A stretch of DNA of 37,516 nucleotides from CAZEVY01 sp964515555 (GCA_964515555.1 CAZEVY010000046.1:1-37516), one strand, 5' to 3'; counted from the first letter of the stretch, positions 24,491 to 32,438 are shown. Translations and numbers: made by a program. Notes: a model not told the origin generated them from the letters alone.

Positions 24491-26748
24491 CCCGGCAGCC
24501 CCTCGCGCCACCACTCGAGAATCTTCTCGCGACCGTGCTTCTCCGCCAGCGCCTGCACGCGCGATCGCGCCGAGGCGTAGGCCGACCGCATCTCGGCCTC
24601 CGTGCGCGGCGACCGGATCGCCGTTTCCGGGACGGGCCTCGGTCGCGGCGCGGAAGCAGTGGGCTGCTCCAGGTACAGGGCCATCCCCTCGCGAAACCAC
24701 TCCGGCGTCGACGAATGCGCGCGGTCGTCCAGCGCGACATGCAACATCTCGTGCAGCAGAGTCGACTCCAGCGTTCCGCGCGACCGCAGAATCGCCGGCG
24801 GCTGCAAGCGAACGGTGCGGCCCTCGGTGCTCGCCGCGACCCAGCCGGGCTCCCCCGTGGCGTCGCGAAAAGCCGCCACGCTCGGGTACACCTTGACGCG
24901 CGGCCGGAAGCCGAGCGGCCAACCCACGCGGCGCTCGGCCTCGCGGGCCATCCGGTCGGCGACCTCCACGAGTCCCCGATCCTGCGCCTCGCGCGTCGTG
25001 GCGACGTCGACCAACTCCCCGCCCAGCCGCGTCCAGGCGAACCCAGCCCCGCCGACGCCCGGCGCCGTCCCCGGATAGTAGAAGGAGAGAATCGCACGAT
25101 AGTCGTGCCCCTGCTCGCCTCGCCGCGCCGCGCCGATCTGGCACAGTCCGACGCCGTGTCCCGAACCGTACCCCTCGAAGATCAGCCCATCGCCGTCCTC
25201 GCGGATTTCGAAGAACGCGCTGCGCACCAGGTCCCAGCCAATGGCCTCGCGCAGTCGCTCGGGAGTCGTCATGCGCGATCCCGCGCGCACTTGCGCCACG
25301 CGACCCGATCCCGTGCGCTCGACGATGCGAATGTCCTCCGGCCCCACGCCCAGCGCGCGCTTCAACGCCGCCGCCGATACGCGGGCGCGCCACTCGGCCC
25401 GGTCCCGCGCGATGCAGAAGCTGTCGGCGACGCTTTGGAGATACGGCGCCCGCTGGTCGGCCCAGACGTCGGCGGCACGTTCCGTCGCGCCGCCGCAGTG
25501 CTGGTGATGGAACGTGTTGGCGGGCCGTCCGTCATACCAGAGCACCTCGGATTCGGTCGCTTCGGCGGCCGCGCGAAGCCGGCCTGTGACCGCCGCCAGA
25601 CGCACGTCCTGGCAGTGCGTCGTGTCGCAGAAGTCGAAGCCCTCGACGCGGTGACGCCCCATGTTACGCGCGGCGAAACTGCGGATCACCACGGTCATCG
25701 CCTTGAGCGCTTCCTCGGAGCGGAAGTTGCCTGCCTCGCCCGCCAGCACCGCGGCGACGTAGTCCTCGGTCTTCATGTGGAGCGTGTAGCGCATGCGTCC
25801 GGCGACGCGTCGCGCGACCAGTCTTCCGCGCGCCAGCTTCCGGTTCAGCACATCGGTTTTCGGTGGATTCAGCCAGTACAGCCGCACCGCGATCTCCCGC
25901 GGCGTCGGCTGGCGCACCGCGGTCGCGGGGGCCGGAGCGGCCGCCGGGGGAGCCGCGCGTAACTGCGCGAACAGTTCCCGTGCGACCGGCGCCGCGTCGC
26001 CGCCCCCCCTTCCCTGATCCAAAAACACGACCGTCACGATCTGTGGCTTCTCCGCCGGAGCCCATCCGGCGAACCAGGCGCGTGTCGAGCGCCGATCGGC
26101 CGTCGAGGTCGTACCTGTCTTTCCGGCGACGCGAACGCCTGCCGTCGCGGCCATGCGCGCGGTGCCGTATGATGCCGCCCCCTCGAGTCCTTCGACAATC
26201 GGCCGCGGCAGCCGCGCCAGCGCTAGCCGCCGGTACGCCGCCATCACCTCGGCCGGCGACGCTGTGATGGCCGATTCGCCGAGCGCCTGGAGGCGCAGCG
26301 AGTCATCGCCCGTCACCCGCCGCACACCGGTCCATCCGAATCGCAGCAGCGTCTGTTCGAGCTTCGGCGGCGCGAGCGTTTCCGCCATCGACGCGAACCA
26401 GTTGTTGCAGGAGTACGCAAGCGCCGTCGCCGGCGTCATCGCGCCGGCGATCGCCGGATGCGAGCAGTCAAGAATGCGCTCGCCGATGCGCAGCTTTCCA
26501 GGACAAACGAAAGTGTCGAGCGGCCGCGCGCCCGCCGATTCGAGAATCGCCGCTAGCACGAAGGGCTTCACGAGCGACCCCGGTGTCGCGCGGCGGTCCG
26601 CGTCGCCGAAGCGCGCCAGCGTGCGGCCCGATGCCGCGTCGGCGACGAGCGCGACTCCGTCGTTGCCCGCCATTGCGCGGTCGAGTGTCGGTTGCCAGTC
26701 GAGGCCGAACGCGATCGACGCCGCGGCCAGCCAGACCGTCGGCTTCAC
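24454..26748 (-). CDS. Three-domain envelope protein: PBP transpeptidase, SpoIID, peptidase-MA-like
   Basis: A 764-residue exported protein. A short leader (MKPTVWLAAASIAFG) is followed by a penicillin-binding transpeptidase domain (about 20-265) with S58-x2-K61, S113-C-N115 and K210-T-G. A proline/alanine linker leads to a SpoIID/LytB domain (about 285-565): LAGEAGNFRSEEALKAMTVV with the catalytic-type E338, the Cys/His pairs FCDTTHC and HHQHCGG, and GYGSGHGVGLCQIGA. The C-terminal part is a gluzincin-like metallopeptidase (peptidase MA type): H666-E-M-L-H670 and WFREGMALYLE with E687. All catalytic residues are in place. SpoIID cuts denuded glycan strands in spore formers; here it is fused to a cross-linking enzyme and a protease, which suggests peptidoglycan remodelling. 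The GTG start is at 26748. The 3' end overlaps lepB. Confidence 0.85.
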   Translation of the reverse strand: MKPTVWLAAASIAFGLDWQPTLDRAMAGNDGVALVADAASGRTLARFGDADRRATPGSLVKPFVLAAILESAGARPLDTFVCPGKLRIGERILDCSHPAIAGAMTPATALAYSCNNWFASMAETLAPPKLEQTLLRFGWTGVRRVTGDDSLRLQALGESAITASPAEVMAAYRRLALARLPRPIVEGLEGAASYGTARMAATAGVRVAGKTGTTSTADRRSTRAWFAGWAPAEKPQIVTVVFLDQGRGGGDAAPVARELFAQLRAAPPAAAPAPATAVRQPTPREIAVRLYWLNPPKTDVLNRKLARGRLVARRVAGRMRYTLHMKTEDYVAAVLAGEAGNFRSEEALKAMTVVIRSFAARNMGRHRVEGFDFCDTTHCQDVRLAAVTGRLRAAAEATESEVLWYDGRPANTFHHQHCGGATERAADVWADQRAPYLQSVADSFCIARDRAEWRARVSAAALKRALGVGPEDIRIVERTGSGRVAQVRAGSRMTTPERLREAIGWDLVRSAFFEIREDGDGLIFEGYGSGHGVGLCQIGAARRGEQGHDYRAILSFYYPGTAPGVGGAGFAWTRLGGELVDVATTREAQDRGLVEVADRMAREAERRVGWPLGFRPRVKVYPSVAAFRDATGEPGWVAASTEGRTVRLQPPAILRSRGTLESTLLHEMLHVALDDRAHSSTPEWFREGMALYLEQPTASAPRPRPVPETAIRSPRTEAEMRSAYASARSRVQALAEKHGREKILEWWREGLPGYLRTPILSRGQ

Positions 26749-26846
26749 TTCCCGTCTACCGGGAACGCGAGCACCACGTTCCCCCCAGCAGCAGCGCCAT
26801 CTCGAGCATCGGGGATCCTCCAGTCAGATAAGGATACCCTGAGTGC

Positions 26847-27506
26847 GTGGAGATTCTGCGGCGGCCCGCCGGCGAGCCCGCGGGCGAGCACGCCTCGATC
26901 GGCATCCTCCCGAGCGCCTTCGATCCGCCGACCATCGCGCACCTCGAGCTCGCCCGCGCCGGGCTTCGTCACGTCGATCAGGTACTGTTCGTTCTGCCGC
27001 GCGCGCTGCCGCACAAGACCTTCGAGGGCGTCGCCTTCGAGGCGCGGCTCGAGATGCTGCTCGCCGCGTCCGCGGAGGAACCGCTCTGCGGCGTGGCCGT
27101 CACACGCGGCGGCCTGTTCATCGACATCGCGCGCGAGTGCCGCGAAGTGTTCGGCGCGCGGGCGGCGATCTGGTTCCTGTGCGGCCGCGACGCCGCCGAG
27201 CGCATCGTGAACTGGGACTACGGCCCGGGCGCGAGCCCACACGCGAGCCCAGACGCGAGCCTGGATACGATGCTCGGCGAATTCGGGCTGCTGGTGGCCG
27301 ATCGCGGGGGGCCGTTCGCCCCGCCGGAGCGCATCGCCGGCCGCGTGCGTGCGCTCGACGTGGAAGGCGCACTCGACGAGGTGTCGTCGAGCGGCGTGCG
27401 GCGGCGGGCCGCCGCCGGAGATCCATGGGAACACGCCGTTCCGGCAGGCATCCGCGCCCTCGTGCGGAAGCACTACGGCGTTATTGACCCAGCTTCAGGC
27501 CGGTGA
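26847..27506 (+). CDS. nadD: Nicotinate-nucleotide adenylyltransferase-like protein
   Basis: A 219-residue nucleotidyltransferase of the NadD family, which joins AMP to nicotinate mononucleotide in NAD synthesis. Features are GILPSAFDPPTIAHLELA, with the T/H-x-G-H-like motif replaced by T-I-A-H, PRALPHKTFEG, FLCGRDAAERIVNWDY, and the C-terminal VSSSGVRRRAAAG in place of ISST-x-IR. The final PAGIRALVRKHYG fits the usual C-terminal helix. The start is GTG at 26847 with AAGGA upstream. A 12-bp triple repeat inserts ASPHASPDASLD in the loop before the last third. The substitutions leave some doubt whether the substrate is NaMN. nadC, encoding the preceding pathway step, is also in this window. 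Confidence 0.75.
   Translation: MEILRRPAGEPAGEHASIGILPSAFDPPTIAHLELARAGLRHVDQVLFVLPRALPHKTFEGVAFEARLEMLLAASAEEPLCGVAVTRGGLFIDIARECREVFGARAAIWFLCGRDAAERIVNWDYGPGASPHASPDASLDTMLGEFGLLVADRGGPFAPPERIAGRVRALDVEGALDEVSSSGVRRRAAAGDPWEHAVPAGIRALVRKHYGVIDPASGR
27231..27266 (+). repeat. 12-bp tandem repeat inside nadD
   Basis: Three 12-bp units, GCGAGCCCACAC, GCGAGCCCAGAC and GCGAGCCTGGAT, keep the frame and code for ASPH-ASPD-ASLD. It is a short in-frame expansion in a surface loop; the unit number may vary between strains. Confidence 0.75.
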
Positions 27507-27900
27507 TGAGCTCCATGATCTTCGACCCCCGGGTGACCGGCTCCACCAGCACGATTTGCGCGGCGTTCAGCACCATGTGGTCCGGGCCATGCCATTCCTG
27601 GCCGCGCCGCACCAGAACATTCGTCGGCTGACTTGTTTTGGCGTCGGTGCCGCGCTGGATGTAGTACACCTCGCGCAGGACCGGAAACGTCTTCTCGCCG
27701 TAACCTTCCAGGCGTCCGAAATAAAGCTGCCCGTTGGCCAGCAGCACCGCCTGGTAGGGCGTCGTCAGGCGCACCTGGACCGCGGCCGGCCGGAACCAGT
27801 ATCCCCACAGCACCGCCGCGCCCAGCAGCATGGCCCCGATCGTCGCGGCGGGGATCACCCACACCGGAAAAGTCCACCGCCGTCGTTCTGTCTCCATCAT
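27481..27900 (-). CDS. Conserved-looking single-TM protein of unknown function
   Basis: A 139-residue protein with a charged N-terminus, one TM (about 13-34: VWVIPAATIGAMLLGAAVLWG) and a beta-rich outer domain. Motifs VRLTTPYQAVLLANGQLYFG, VLREVYYIQRG, NVLVRRGQEWHGPDHMVLN and IVLVEPVTRGSK recur, from memory, in unannotated proteins of Acidobacteria and other bacteria. The pattern NGQ-x-YFG...VYYIQ...EWH-x-PD-x-M is the most useful search string. The gene is convergent with nadD and overlaps it by 26 bp. The start is one of two adjacent ATGs at 27900 and 27897. Confidence 0.72.
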   Translation of the reverse strand: MMETERRRWTFPVWVIPAATIGAMLLGAAVLWGYWFRPAAVQVRLTTPYQAVLLANGQLYFGRLEGYGEKTFPVLREVYYIQRGTDAKTSQPTNVLVRRGQEWHGPDHMVLNAAQIVLVEPVTRGSKIMELITGLKLGQ

Positions 27901-27923
27901 TCGATTCTACCTGCGAGCGAACC

Positions 27924-28880
27924 TCATGCCGCCGGACGCGTCAGGCGAAACAGGACGTTCGCGGGAATCAGTCCGGCCAGCGGCTCCGCCCAACCCAGCG
28001 CCAGCAGGCGCCGTATGATCCCCGACGCCGCCGACTGACGCCTGTAGAACGCCGCGCAGCGGCGCGCGTAACTCTCGCCGTCCCCTTGGAGCGCCCGCGC
28101 CGCCCACACGCCGGTCTGCACCGACGCCAGCAGTCCGCTCCCTGTGAACGGGTCGACGAAGCGCAGCGAATCGCCCGCTACCAGCGCCTTCGAGGCGGCT
28201 CCCGGGCCGAAGCACAGCGGCCCCGTCGTAAGCCAGTCGATGCGCCGCTCGATGCCTCTCATGCGCGCCTGCAACCTGCCCGCGCCGGCGAGCATCGCAT
28301 CGACGTCGAACCGCCGCGCGGCGAGCCGCTCCTCCGAGACCAGGCCGCACACGTTCGTCACGCCCCCTTCGACCGGACACAGCCCGCAGTAGCCGCCATC
28401 GAAGAACCACAGCTCCACGGCGTCGTTGGCCGCTCCGTCGAAATGCGCCTTGAAGCCGAACAGCCGCCCGCCGCGAGGCCGCGACGATCGCCGCCCGCGC
28501 GCGTCGATATCGGGCCTGGAAGGGCAGGCTTCGCGGCGCAGCTCGGCCCCTCGCGCGGCCGCGGCGTCGATGAGCATCGCGTCGAAGCGATAGCGGCTCA
28601 GCCCGTACGCCGGCTCCCCGAGCCGGAAGCGCCGCGAGCGGCGGCCGAAGTGCAGTTCGGCGTGTGTCACTCGTGCCGGCGACGCCTCGCGAAACGCTTC
28701 GCCAGCGCCGAGTTCGTCCAGCAACGGCGCGATTTCCGGGGTCAGGAACTCGCCGCAGACTTTGTGGCGCGGCATGGCCGACCGCTCGTAGAGCACCGGC
28801 GCGCTCCCGCCGCGAGCCAGCTCGATGGCCGCCGACGCCCCCGCCGGTCCTGCGCCCGCGACAATCGGCCGCTCACGCAT
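27924..28880 (-). CDS. FAD-dependent oxidoreductase (geranylgeranyl-reductase-like)
   Basis: A 318-residue flavoprotein. The FAD motif is RPIVAGAGPAGASAAIELAR; the family segment YERSAMPRHKVCGEFLTPE follows, with the C-G-E/G element of geranylgeranyl reductases and related hydroxylases, then LSRYRFDAMLIDAAAARGAE and the second FAD motif VAGDSLRFVDPFTGSGLLASVQTG, broken here only for reading. It lacks the long C-terminal domain of halogenases and is somewhat short for the family (usually 350-400). The first 8 bases overlap the methyltransferase gene upstream. In many bacteria such an oxidoreductase/methyltransferase pair accompanies a type III polyketide synthase, but none is in this window. 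Confidence 0.83.
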   Translation of the reverse strand: MRERPIVAGAGPAGASAAIELARGGSAPVLYERSAMPRHKVCGEFLTPEIAPLLDELGAGEAFREASPARVTHAELHFGRRSRRFRLGEPAYGLSRYRFDAMLIDAAAARGAELRREACPSRPDIDARGRRSSRPRGGRLFGFKAHFDGAANDAVELWFFDGGYCGLCPVEGGVTNVCGLVSEERLAARRFDVDAMLAGAGRLQARMRGIERRIDWLTTGPLCFGPGAASKALVAGDSLRFVDPFTGSGLLASVQTGVWAARALQGDGESYARRCAAFYRRQSAASGIIRRLLALGWAEPLAGLIPANVLFRLTRPAA

Positions 28881-29532
28881 GGGCCGCCACCATCGCGAGT
28901 CGAAACCACGGCGCTCGCCGACGCACGACGACGCGCGCGAACCCGGCCCGGCGGGCGAGGTCGCGTAATTCTCCTGGGCGGAAGGCCTGGAGGAAGGACG
29001 CCTCGATATCGTGCCTCGTGATGTAGCTGCGCGCGAACACCGGCGCGGAGGCGCGCAGGAACCATCGCGGAAGCCAGTGCCGCTCGAGATCGGAGATCAG
29101 CACCGCGCGGCGCGCCACTCGGCCGAACTCGCGCAGCGCCGCCAGCGCGTCGGCGTCGGGAAGCTGGTGAATCAGCAGCGACGCGCACACGTAGTCGAAG
29201 GTCCCGTCCGCGAACGGGAGCCGTTCAGCGACCGCCGCCAGACGATGCCGTCCGTCGCGCGGCAGGTGCTCGGCCTTGCGATCGCTCAGCACCACGCGTG
29301 CCCTCGGGAATCGCCGCGCGACCGCCAGCGTCGCGTCCCCGGACCCGGCGCCCACGTCGAGCAGCGTGAAGTCGACCGTGCCGTCGCGCTTCGACTCGGC
29401 GCGCAGCAGACCGGCCACTACACCGCGCCCGCCGAGCCACCGGTTCATGCGCCGCAGATCGGCGAGACTGCGCGCCACCTCGCCGGGCGGCTCGCCGCCG
29501 CCGTCGAGCAGTTCGGGGATGTGGGGCCGCAT
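28873..29532 (-). CDS. Class I SAM-dependent methyltransferase
   Basis: A 219-residue methyltransferase. The SAM motif is FTLLDVGAGSGDATLAVARRF; motif II is RVVLSDRKAEHL, and post-motifs ERLPFADGTFDYVCASLLIHQLP and RRAVLISDLERHWLP follow. The N-terminal segment IPELLDGGGEPPGEVARSL with DLRRMNRWLGG is typical of the group paired with FAD oxidoreductases near type III polyketide synthases. The start at 29532 is only 3 bp from a MITE-like element, so the leader and promoter must lie inside or beyond that element. Its substrate is unknown; a quinone- or pyrone-like small molecule is a guess from gene pairing. Confidence 0.83.
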   Translation of the reverse strand: MRPHIPELLDGGGEPPGEVARSLADLRRMNRWLGGRGVVAGLLRAESKRDGTVDFTLLDVGAGSGDATLAVARRFPRARVVLSDRKAEHLPRDGRHRLAAVAERLPFADGTFDYVCASLLIHQLPDADALAALREFGRVARRAVLISDLERHWLPRWFLRASAPVFARSYITRHDIEASFLQAFRPGELRDLARRAGFARVVVRRRAPWFRLAMVAAHA

Positions 29533-29535
29533 CGC

Positions 29536-29640
29536 TAGTGTCTCGTCATCGAATCAACTTGGACCGCCATTGCACCTACGGAGCCGCGAGCGTGAGCGAG
29601 CGGTCTCGCAAGGTACAGGCCCATTCGATGACAGTCACTA
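29536..29640. mobile_element. 105-bp MITE-like element with terminal inverted repeats
   Basis: The left end TAGTGTCTCGTCATCGAAT and the right end (read inward from 29640) TAGTGACTGTCATCGAAT match at 17 of 19 aligned positions with one gap. Both ends begin TA, compatible with a TA target as used by IS630/mariner-type elements. The interior holds a copy of the dispersed repeat (29580-29604). The right TA(G) is also the ribF stop codon, and the left end lies 3 bp from the methyltransferase start. No coding capacity. Confidence 0.6.
29576..29612 (+). repeat. Dispersed GC-rich repeat, copy 4 (inside the MITE-like element)
   Basis: CTACGGAGCCGCGAGCGTG followed by AGCGAGCGGTCTCGCAA. It matches the second unit at 23766-23800 almost base for base, including the sequence after the core. 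The core has the imperfect inverted ends CCGC...GCGG. Confidence 0.7.
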
Positions 29641-30591
29641 GGAACAGCCTACCGCCGCTCGCCGCCGGAAGTACGACCGCGCGCGCGCCGCGTCCCGCAG
29701 GATCTGCGCCTTCAGCGACGCGGCGTCGTCGAACTTCCGCTCATCGCGCAGCCGCAGAAGCAGCTCGACGCGAATCCGCGCGGGCGCCGCTACCTCCAGC
29801 CCTTCGAGTAGGAAGCTCTCGATCGACAGCCTCTCGCCGCCGAACGTCGGCCGGCGCCCGACGTTCGTGACCGACGGCCATCGCCGCGCCGAATCCAGGT
29901 CGCATGTGCGCGTCACGTAGACGCCCGTTGCCGGCAGCACTTCCGCCGAAGTCGCGAGATTCAGCGTCGGCACCGTCTGCCGGCTCCCGACCCCTCGCCC
30001 GGCGACCACCTCACCCTCCAGCGCATACGGGCGTCCCAGCAGGCGCGCCGCCTTCGACACTTCGCCGGCGACGATCAGCCGCCGTATCTCCGTCGATGAG
30101 ATCATGCGCCCGCGAACGAGCTGTCCGGCGACCACTTCGACGCGAATCCCCAGCGGCCCGCCAACGCGGCGAAGGAAGTCGGCGTCCCCGGCCGCGCCCT
30201 TGCCGAAGCGGAAGTTCCCGCCGACCAGCACCGCGCGCGCGCCGAGTTTCCCGGCGAGAATCCGCTCGACGAACTCGCCAGCCGTTAGCGCGGCCATCTC
30301 GGCCCCGAACGGCAGCACCAGAACCTGCTCGATGCCCGCCTCGCCCATCCACGCGCAGCGCTGCTCGACCGTGCTCAACAGTTTGGGCGCGCGCGCCGGC
30401 GCGACCACCTTGGCTGGGTGAGGGTCGAACGTCAGCACCGAGGGCTTCCAGCCTTCGGCCCGCCCGATCGCCGTGAGCCTTCGGAAGATCTCGCGATGAC
30501 CGCCGTGCACGCCGTCGAAGTTGCCGATCGTCAGCGCGGAGGGGCCGAAACCGGCGGCTTCTTCGAGCCCGCGGTAAATGCGCGGGGTCAT
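29638..30591 (-). CDS. ribF: Bifunctional riboflavin kinase / FAD synthetase
   Basis: A 317-residue enzyme that makes FMN from riboflavin and then FAD. The N-terminal FAD-synthetase domain has ALTIGNFDGVHGGHREIF (the G-x-FDG-x-H-x-GH motif), TFDPHPAKV and GGNFRFGKGAAGD, followed by ISSTEIRRLI. The C-terminal flavokinase domain has RPYALEGEVVAGRGVGSRQT with PTLNL, then NVGRRPTFGGERLSIESFLL. Length is normal. The ATG at 30591 overlaps the MBL gene stop (ATGA). The stop TAG lies in the terminal inverted repeat of a MITE-like element, so the last residues may be altered from the ancestral end. Confidence 0.94.
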   Translation of the reverse strand: MTPRIYRGLEEAAGFGPSALTIGNFDGVHGGHREIFRRLTAIGRAEGWKPSVLTFDPHPAKVVAPARAPKLLSTVEQRCAWMGEAGIEQVLVLPFGAEMAALTAGEFVERILAGKLGARAVLVGGNFRFGKGAAGDADFLRRVGGPLGIRVEVVAGQLVRGRMISSTEIRRLIVAGEVSKAARLLGRPYALEGEVVAGRGVGSRQTVPTLNLATSAEVLPATGVYVTRTCDLDSARRWPSVTNVGRRPTFGGERLSIESFLLEGLEVAAPARIRVELLLRLRDERKFDDAASLKAQILRDAARARSYFRRRAAVGCS

Positions 30592-31373
30592 TCGCTCTCC
30601 ACTTCGAGTTCGAGGCCGTCGTAGGCGAGCCGAACGTGCGCCGGAAGCGACTCCTCCGTGCCCTCGTGCGGGAGGTCGTGGCAGATGTGGGTGAAGAACG
30701 CCCGCCGCGGCGCCAGCCGCTCCACCGTCTCCAGCGACTTCGCCACCGTCGAGTGCGTCGGGTGCGGGCGATGCCGTAGAGCGTCGAGGAAGAGTACGTC
30801 GAGCCCGCGCAGTTGCTCCATCGACTCCTCGGGAATCTCGCTGTGATCGGTCAGATAGGCCGCGCGCCCGAAGCGGAAGCCGAAGATCGGCGCGGCGCCG
30901 TGGTAGAGCGGGATCGGCTGCACCGCGAGACCGAACAGGTCGAACGGTGCGCCCTCGAAGGTGTTGATCTCGATGCGCGGAATCGGCGTCGTGCTGCGCT
31001 CGGATTCGAAGATGTACCGGAAGCACGCACGGATCGTCGCCGCAGTGTCGGCGGCGGCATAGACCGGAATCGCGCCCTTCTGGCGGAAGTTGAAGGGCCG
31101 CACGTCGTCCAGTCCCATGATGTGGTCGGCGTGCGAATGCGTAAAGAGAATCGCGTCCAGCCGCTCGATGCCGGCGCGCAGTGCCTGTTGCCGGAAATCC
31201 GGTGTGGTGTCGACCAGCACCGACGCGTCGCCGCGCCGCACCAGGATCGACGGCCGCAGGCGCTTGTCGCGCGGGTCGTCGGAGGTGCACACGGCACAGC
31301 GGCATCCGATGGTCGGCACGCCCATGCTCGTTCCCGAGCCGAGCACCGTGATCTTCAGTGTCGGGCCGGGCAT
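30588..31373 (-). CDS. MBL-fold metallohydrolase (PhnP-like)
   Basis: A 261-residue metallo-beta-lactamase-fold protein. LKITVLGSGTSMGVPTIGCRCAVC is the N-terminus typical of PhnP-like phosphodiesterases, where the cysteines and following CTSDDPRDKRLRPS belong to a small insertion. The metal motif is THSHADHIMGLDD; later ligands are in YLTDHS, HPTHS and the final FTHICHD. PhnP cleaves cyclic phosphate diesters, but relatives act on several small molecules. The gene starts directly after the DUF1844 stop and overlaps ribF, forming a DUF1844-MBL-ribF unit. Confidence 0.88.
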   Translation of the reverse strand: MPGPTLKITVLGSGTSMGVPTIGCRCAVCTSDDPRDKRLRPSILVRRGDASVLVDTTPDFRQQALRAGIERLDAILFTHSHADHIMGLDDVRPFNFRQKGAIPVYAAADTAATIRACFRYIFESERSTTPIPRIEINTFEGAPFDLFGLAVQPIPLYHGAAPIFGFRFGRAAYLTDHSEIPEESMEQLRGLDVLFLDALRHRPHPTHSTVAKSLETVERLAPRRAFFTHICHDLPHEGTEESLPAHVRLAYDGLELEVESE

Positions 31374-31682
31374 TCAGGTTTTCGGCTGCTTCTCCGAGAC
31401 CTGCACGTAGCGGAATCGCAGCTCCGTCAGCGTGTTCTCCAGGAAGCGCTGCTCCTCCAGCGACAGGTTGCCGCGCGTCTTCTCCGTGAGCATCGCCAGC
31501 AGGTCGATCGAGTGGCGCGCCATCTGGAAATTGGGCTCCGGGCGGTCCTTCTCCTCGCCGAAATGGAACAGCCCGAGCTGCGCCTCGGCCTGAAACTTCA
31601 GGGAGGCCACCAGGAAGTCGAAATCCGGATCGGGCAGCGGAATTTCCGGCTCCGCCGCCGGCTGTGGAGCGCCGTCACTCAT
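31374..31682 (-). CDS. DUF1844-family protein
   Basis: A 102-residue soluble protein. After an acidic/proline start it has FDFLVASLKFQAEAQLGLFHFGE, ARHSIDLLAMLTEKTRGNLS and EEQRFLENTLTELRFRYVQV, the helical pattern of DUF1844 proteins, which are common in Acidobacteria and other phyla and have no known function. It is divergent from fabG with only 21 bp between starts, so the two promoters must overlap the coding ends or the genes share a very compact control region. Confidence 0.85.
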   Translation of the reverse strand: MSDGAPQPAAEPEIPLPDPDFDFLVASLKFQAEAQLGLFHFGEEKDRPEPNFQMARHSIDLLAMLTEKTRGNLSLEEQRFLENTLTELRFRYVQVSEKQPKT

Positions 31683-31703
31683 AAAAAGGTTATTTTACAA
31701 CGT

Positions 31704-32438
31704 ATGCCCGAGAGAACCGCATTTGTCACCGGGGCGAGCCGCGGCATCGGCCGCGCCTGCGCGATCGCACTGGCCGGGGCCGGCGCTCGCGTGGCGGTCG
31801 CCGCGCGCAACCGGGAGAAGCTCGAGGAGACCGCGGCCGCGATCCGCGCGATCGGGCGCGAGGCCTTCGTCGTCACCCTCGATATGGCCGACGGCGAATC
31901 GATCAAGTCCGCGCTCTCCACCGCCGCGGCCGAGTTCGGACCCATCGGCATCCTCGTCAACAACGCCGCCATTACGCGCGACAATCTCGCCCTCCGCATG
32001 AAGCGCGAGGACTGGGACGCCGTCCTCGCCGCCAACCTCACCGGCGCCTTCCTGGCGATCCAGAGCGTGCTGCGCGACATGATGCGCGAGCGCTGGGGGC
32101 GGATCGTCAACATCACGTCGGTGGTCGGCGAGGCGGGCAATCCCGGTCAGGCCAACTACGTCTCGTCGAAGGCCGGCCTCATCGGGCTGACAAAGGCCAT
32201 CGCGCAGGAGATGGCCAGCCGCAACATCACTGTCAACGCGGTCGCACCGGGATTCATCGACACCGACATGACGGCGGTGCTGCCCGAGGAGCTGCGCGCC
32301 GGGCTGCTGGAGCGCATTCCGCTGAAGCGGCTCGGCCGGCCCGAGGATGTCGCCGCCGCGGTGCGCTTCCTCGCGAGCGACGAAGCCGGCTACATCACCG
32401 GCCACGTGCTCGACGTCAACGGCGGCATGTATATGTAG
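31704..32438 (+). CDS. fabG: 3-oxoacyl-ACP reductase (FabG-type SDR)
   Basis: A 244-residue short-chain dehydrogenase/reductase that reduces 3-oxoacyl-ACP with NADPH in fatty acid synthesis. Motifs are TAFVTGASRGIGRACAIAL for the cofactor, LVNNAAITRDNLALRMK, the catalytic serine in NITSVVGEAGNPGQANYVSSK with Y and K in the Y-x3-K motif, and NAVAPGFIDTDMT. The order and length fit classical FabG, ending GHVLDVNGGMYM. The start at 31704 is chosen because the long upstream open frame is antisense to the MBL and DUF1844 genes. The preceding 21 bp are AT-rich (GGTTATTTTAC) and may hold a -10. acpP or other fab genes are not next to it, so a different SDR substrate is possible. Confidence 0.85.
   Translation: MPERTAFVTGASRGIGRACAIALAGAGARVAVAARNREKLEETAAAIRAIGREAFVVTLDMADGESIKSALSTAAAEFGPIGILVNNAAITRDNLALRMKREDWDAVLAANLTGAFLAIQSVLRDMMRERWGRIVNITSVVGEAGNPGQANYVSSKAGLIGLTKAIAQEMASRNITVNAVAPGFIDTDMTAVLPEELRAGLLERIPLKRLGRPEDVAAAVRFLASDEAGYITGHVLDVNGGMYM

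Noticed and set aside
26749..26846. Small gene before the PBP/SpoIID fusion on the minus strand
   Set aside because: The frame ending GGNVVLAFPVDGK overlaps the GTG start, but it has no start codon or ribosome site in the 98-bp gap.
27231..27266. CRISPR-like repeat
   Set aside because: Units are 12 bp without spacers and keep the nadD reading frame.
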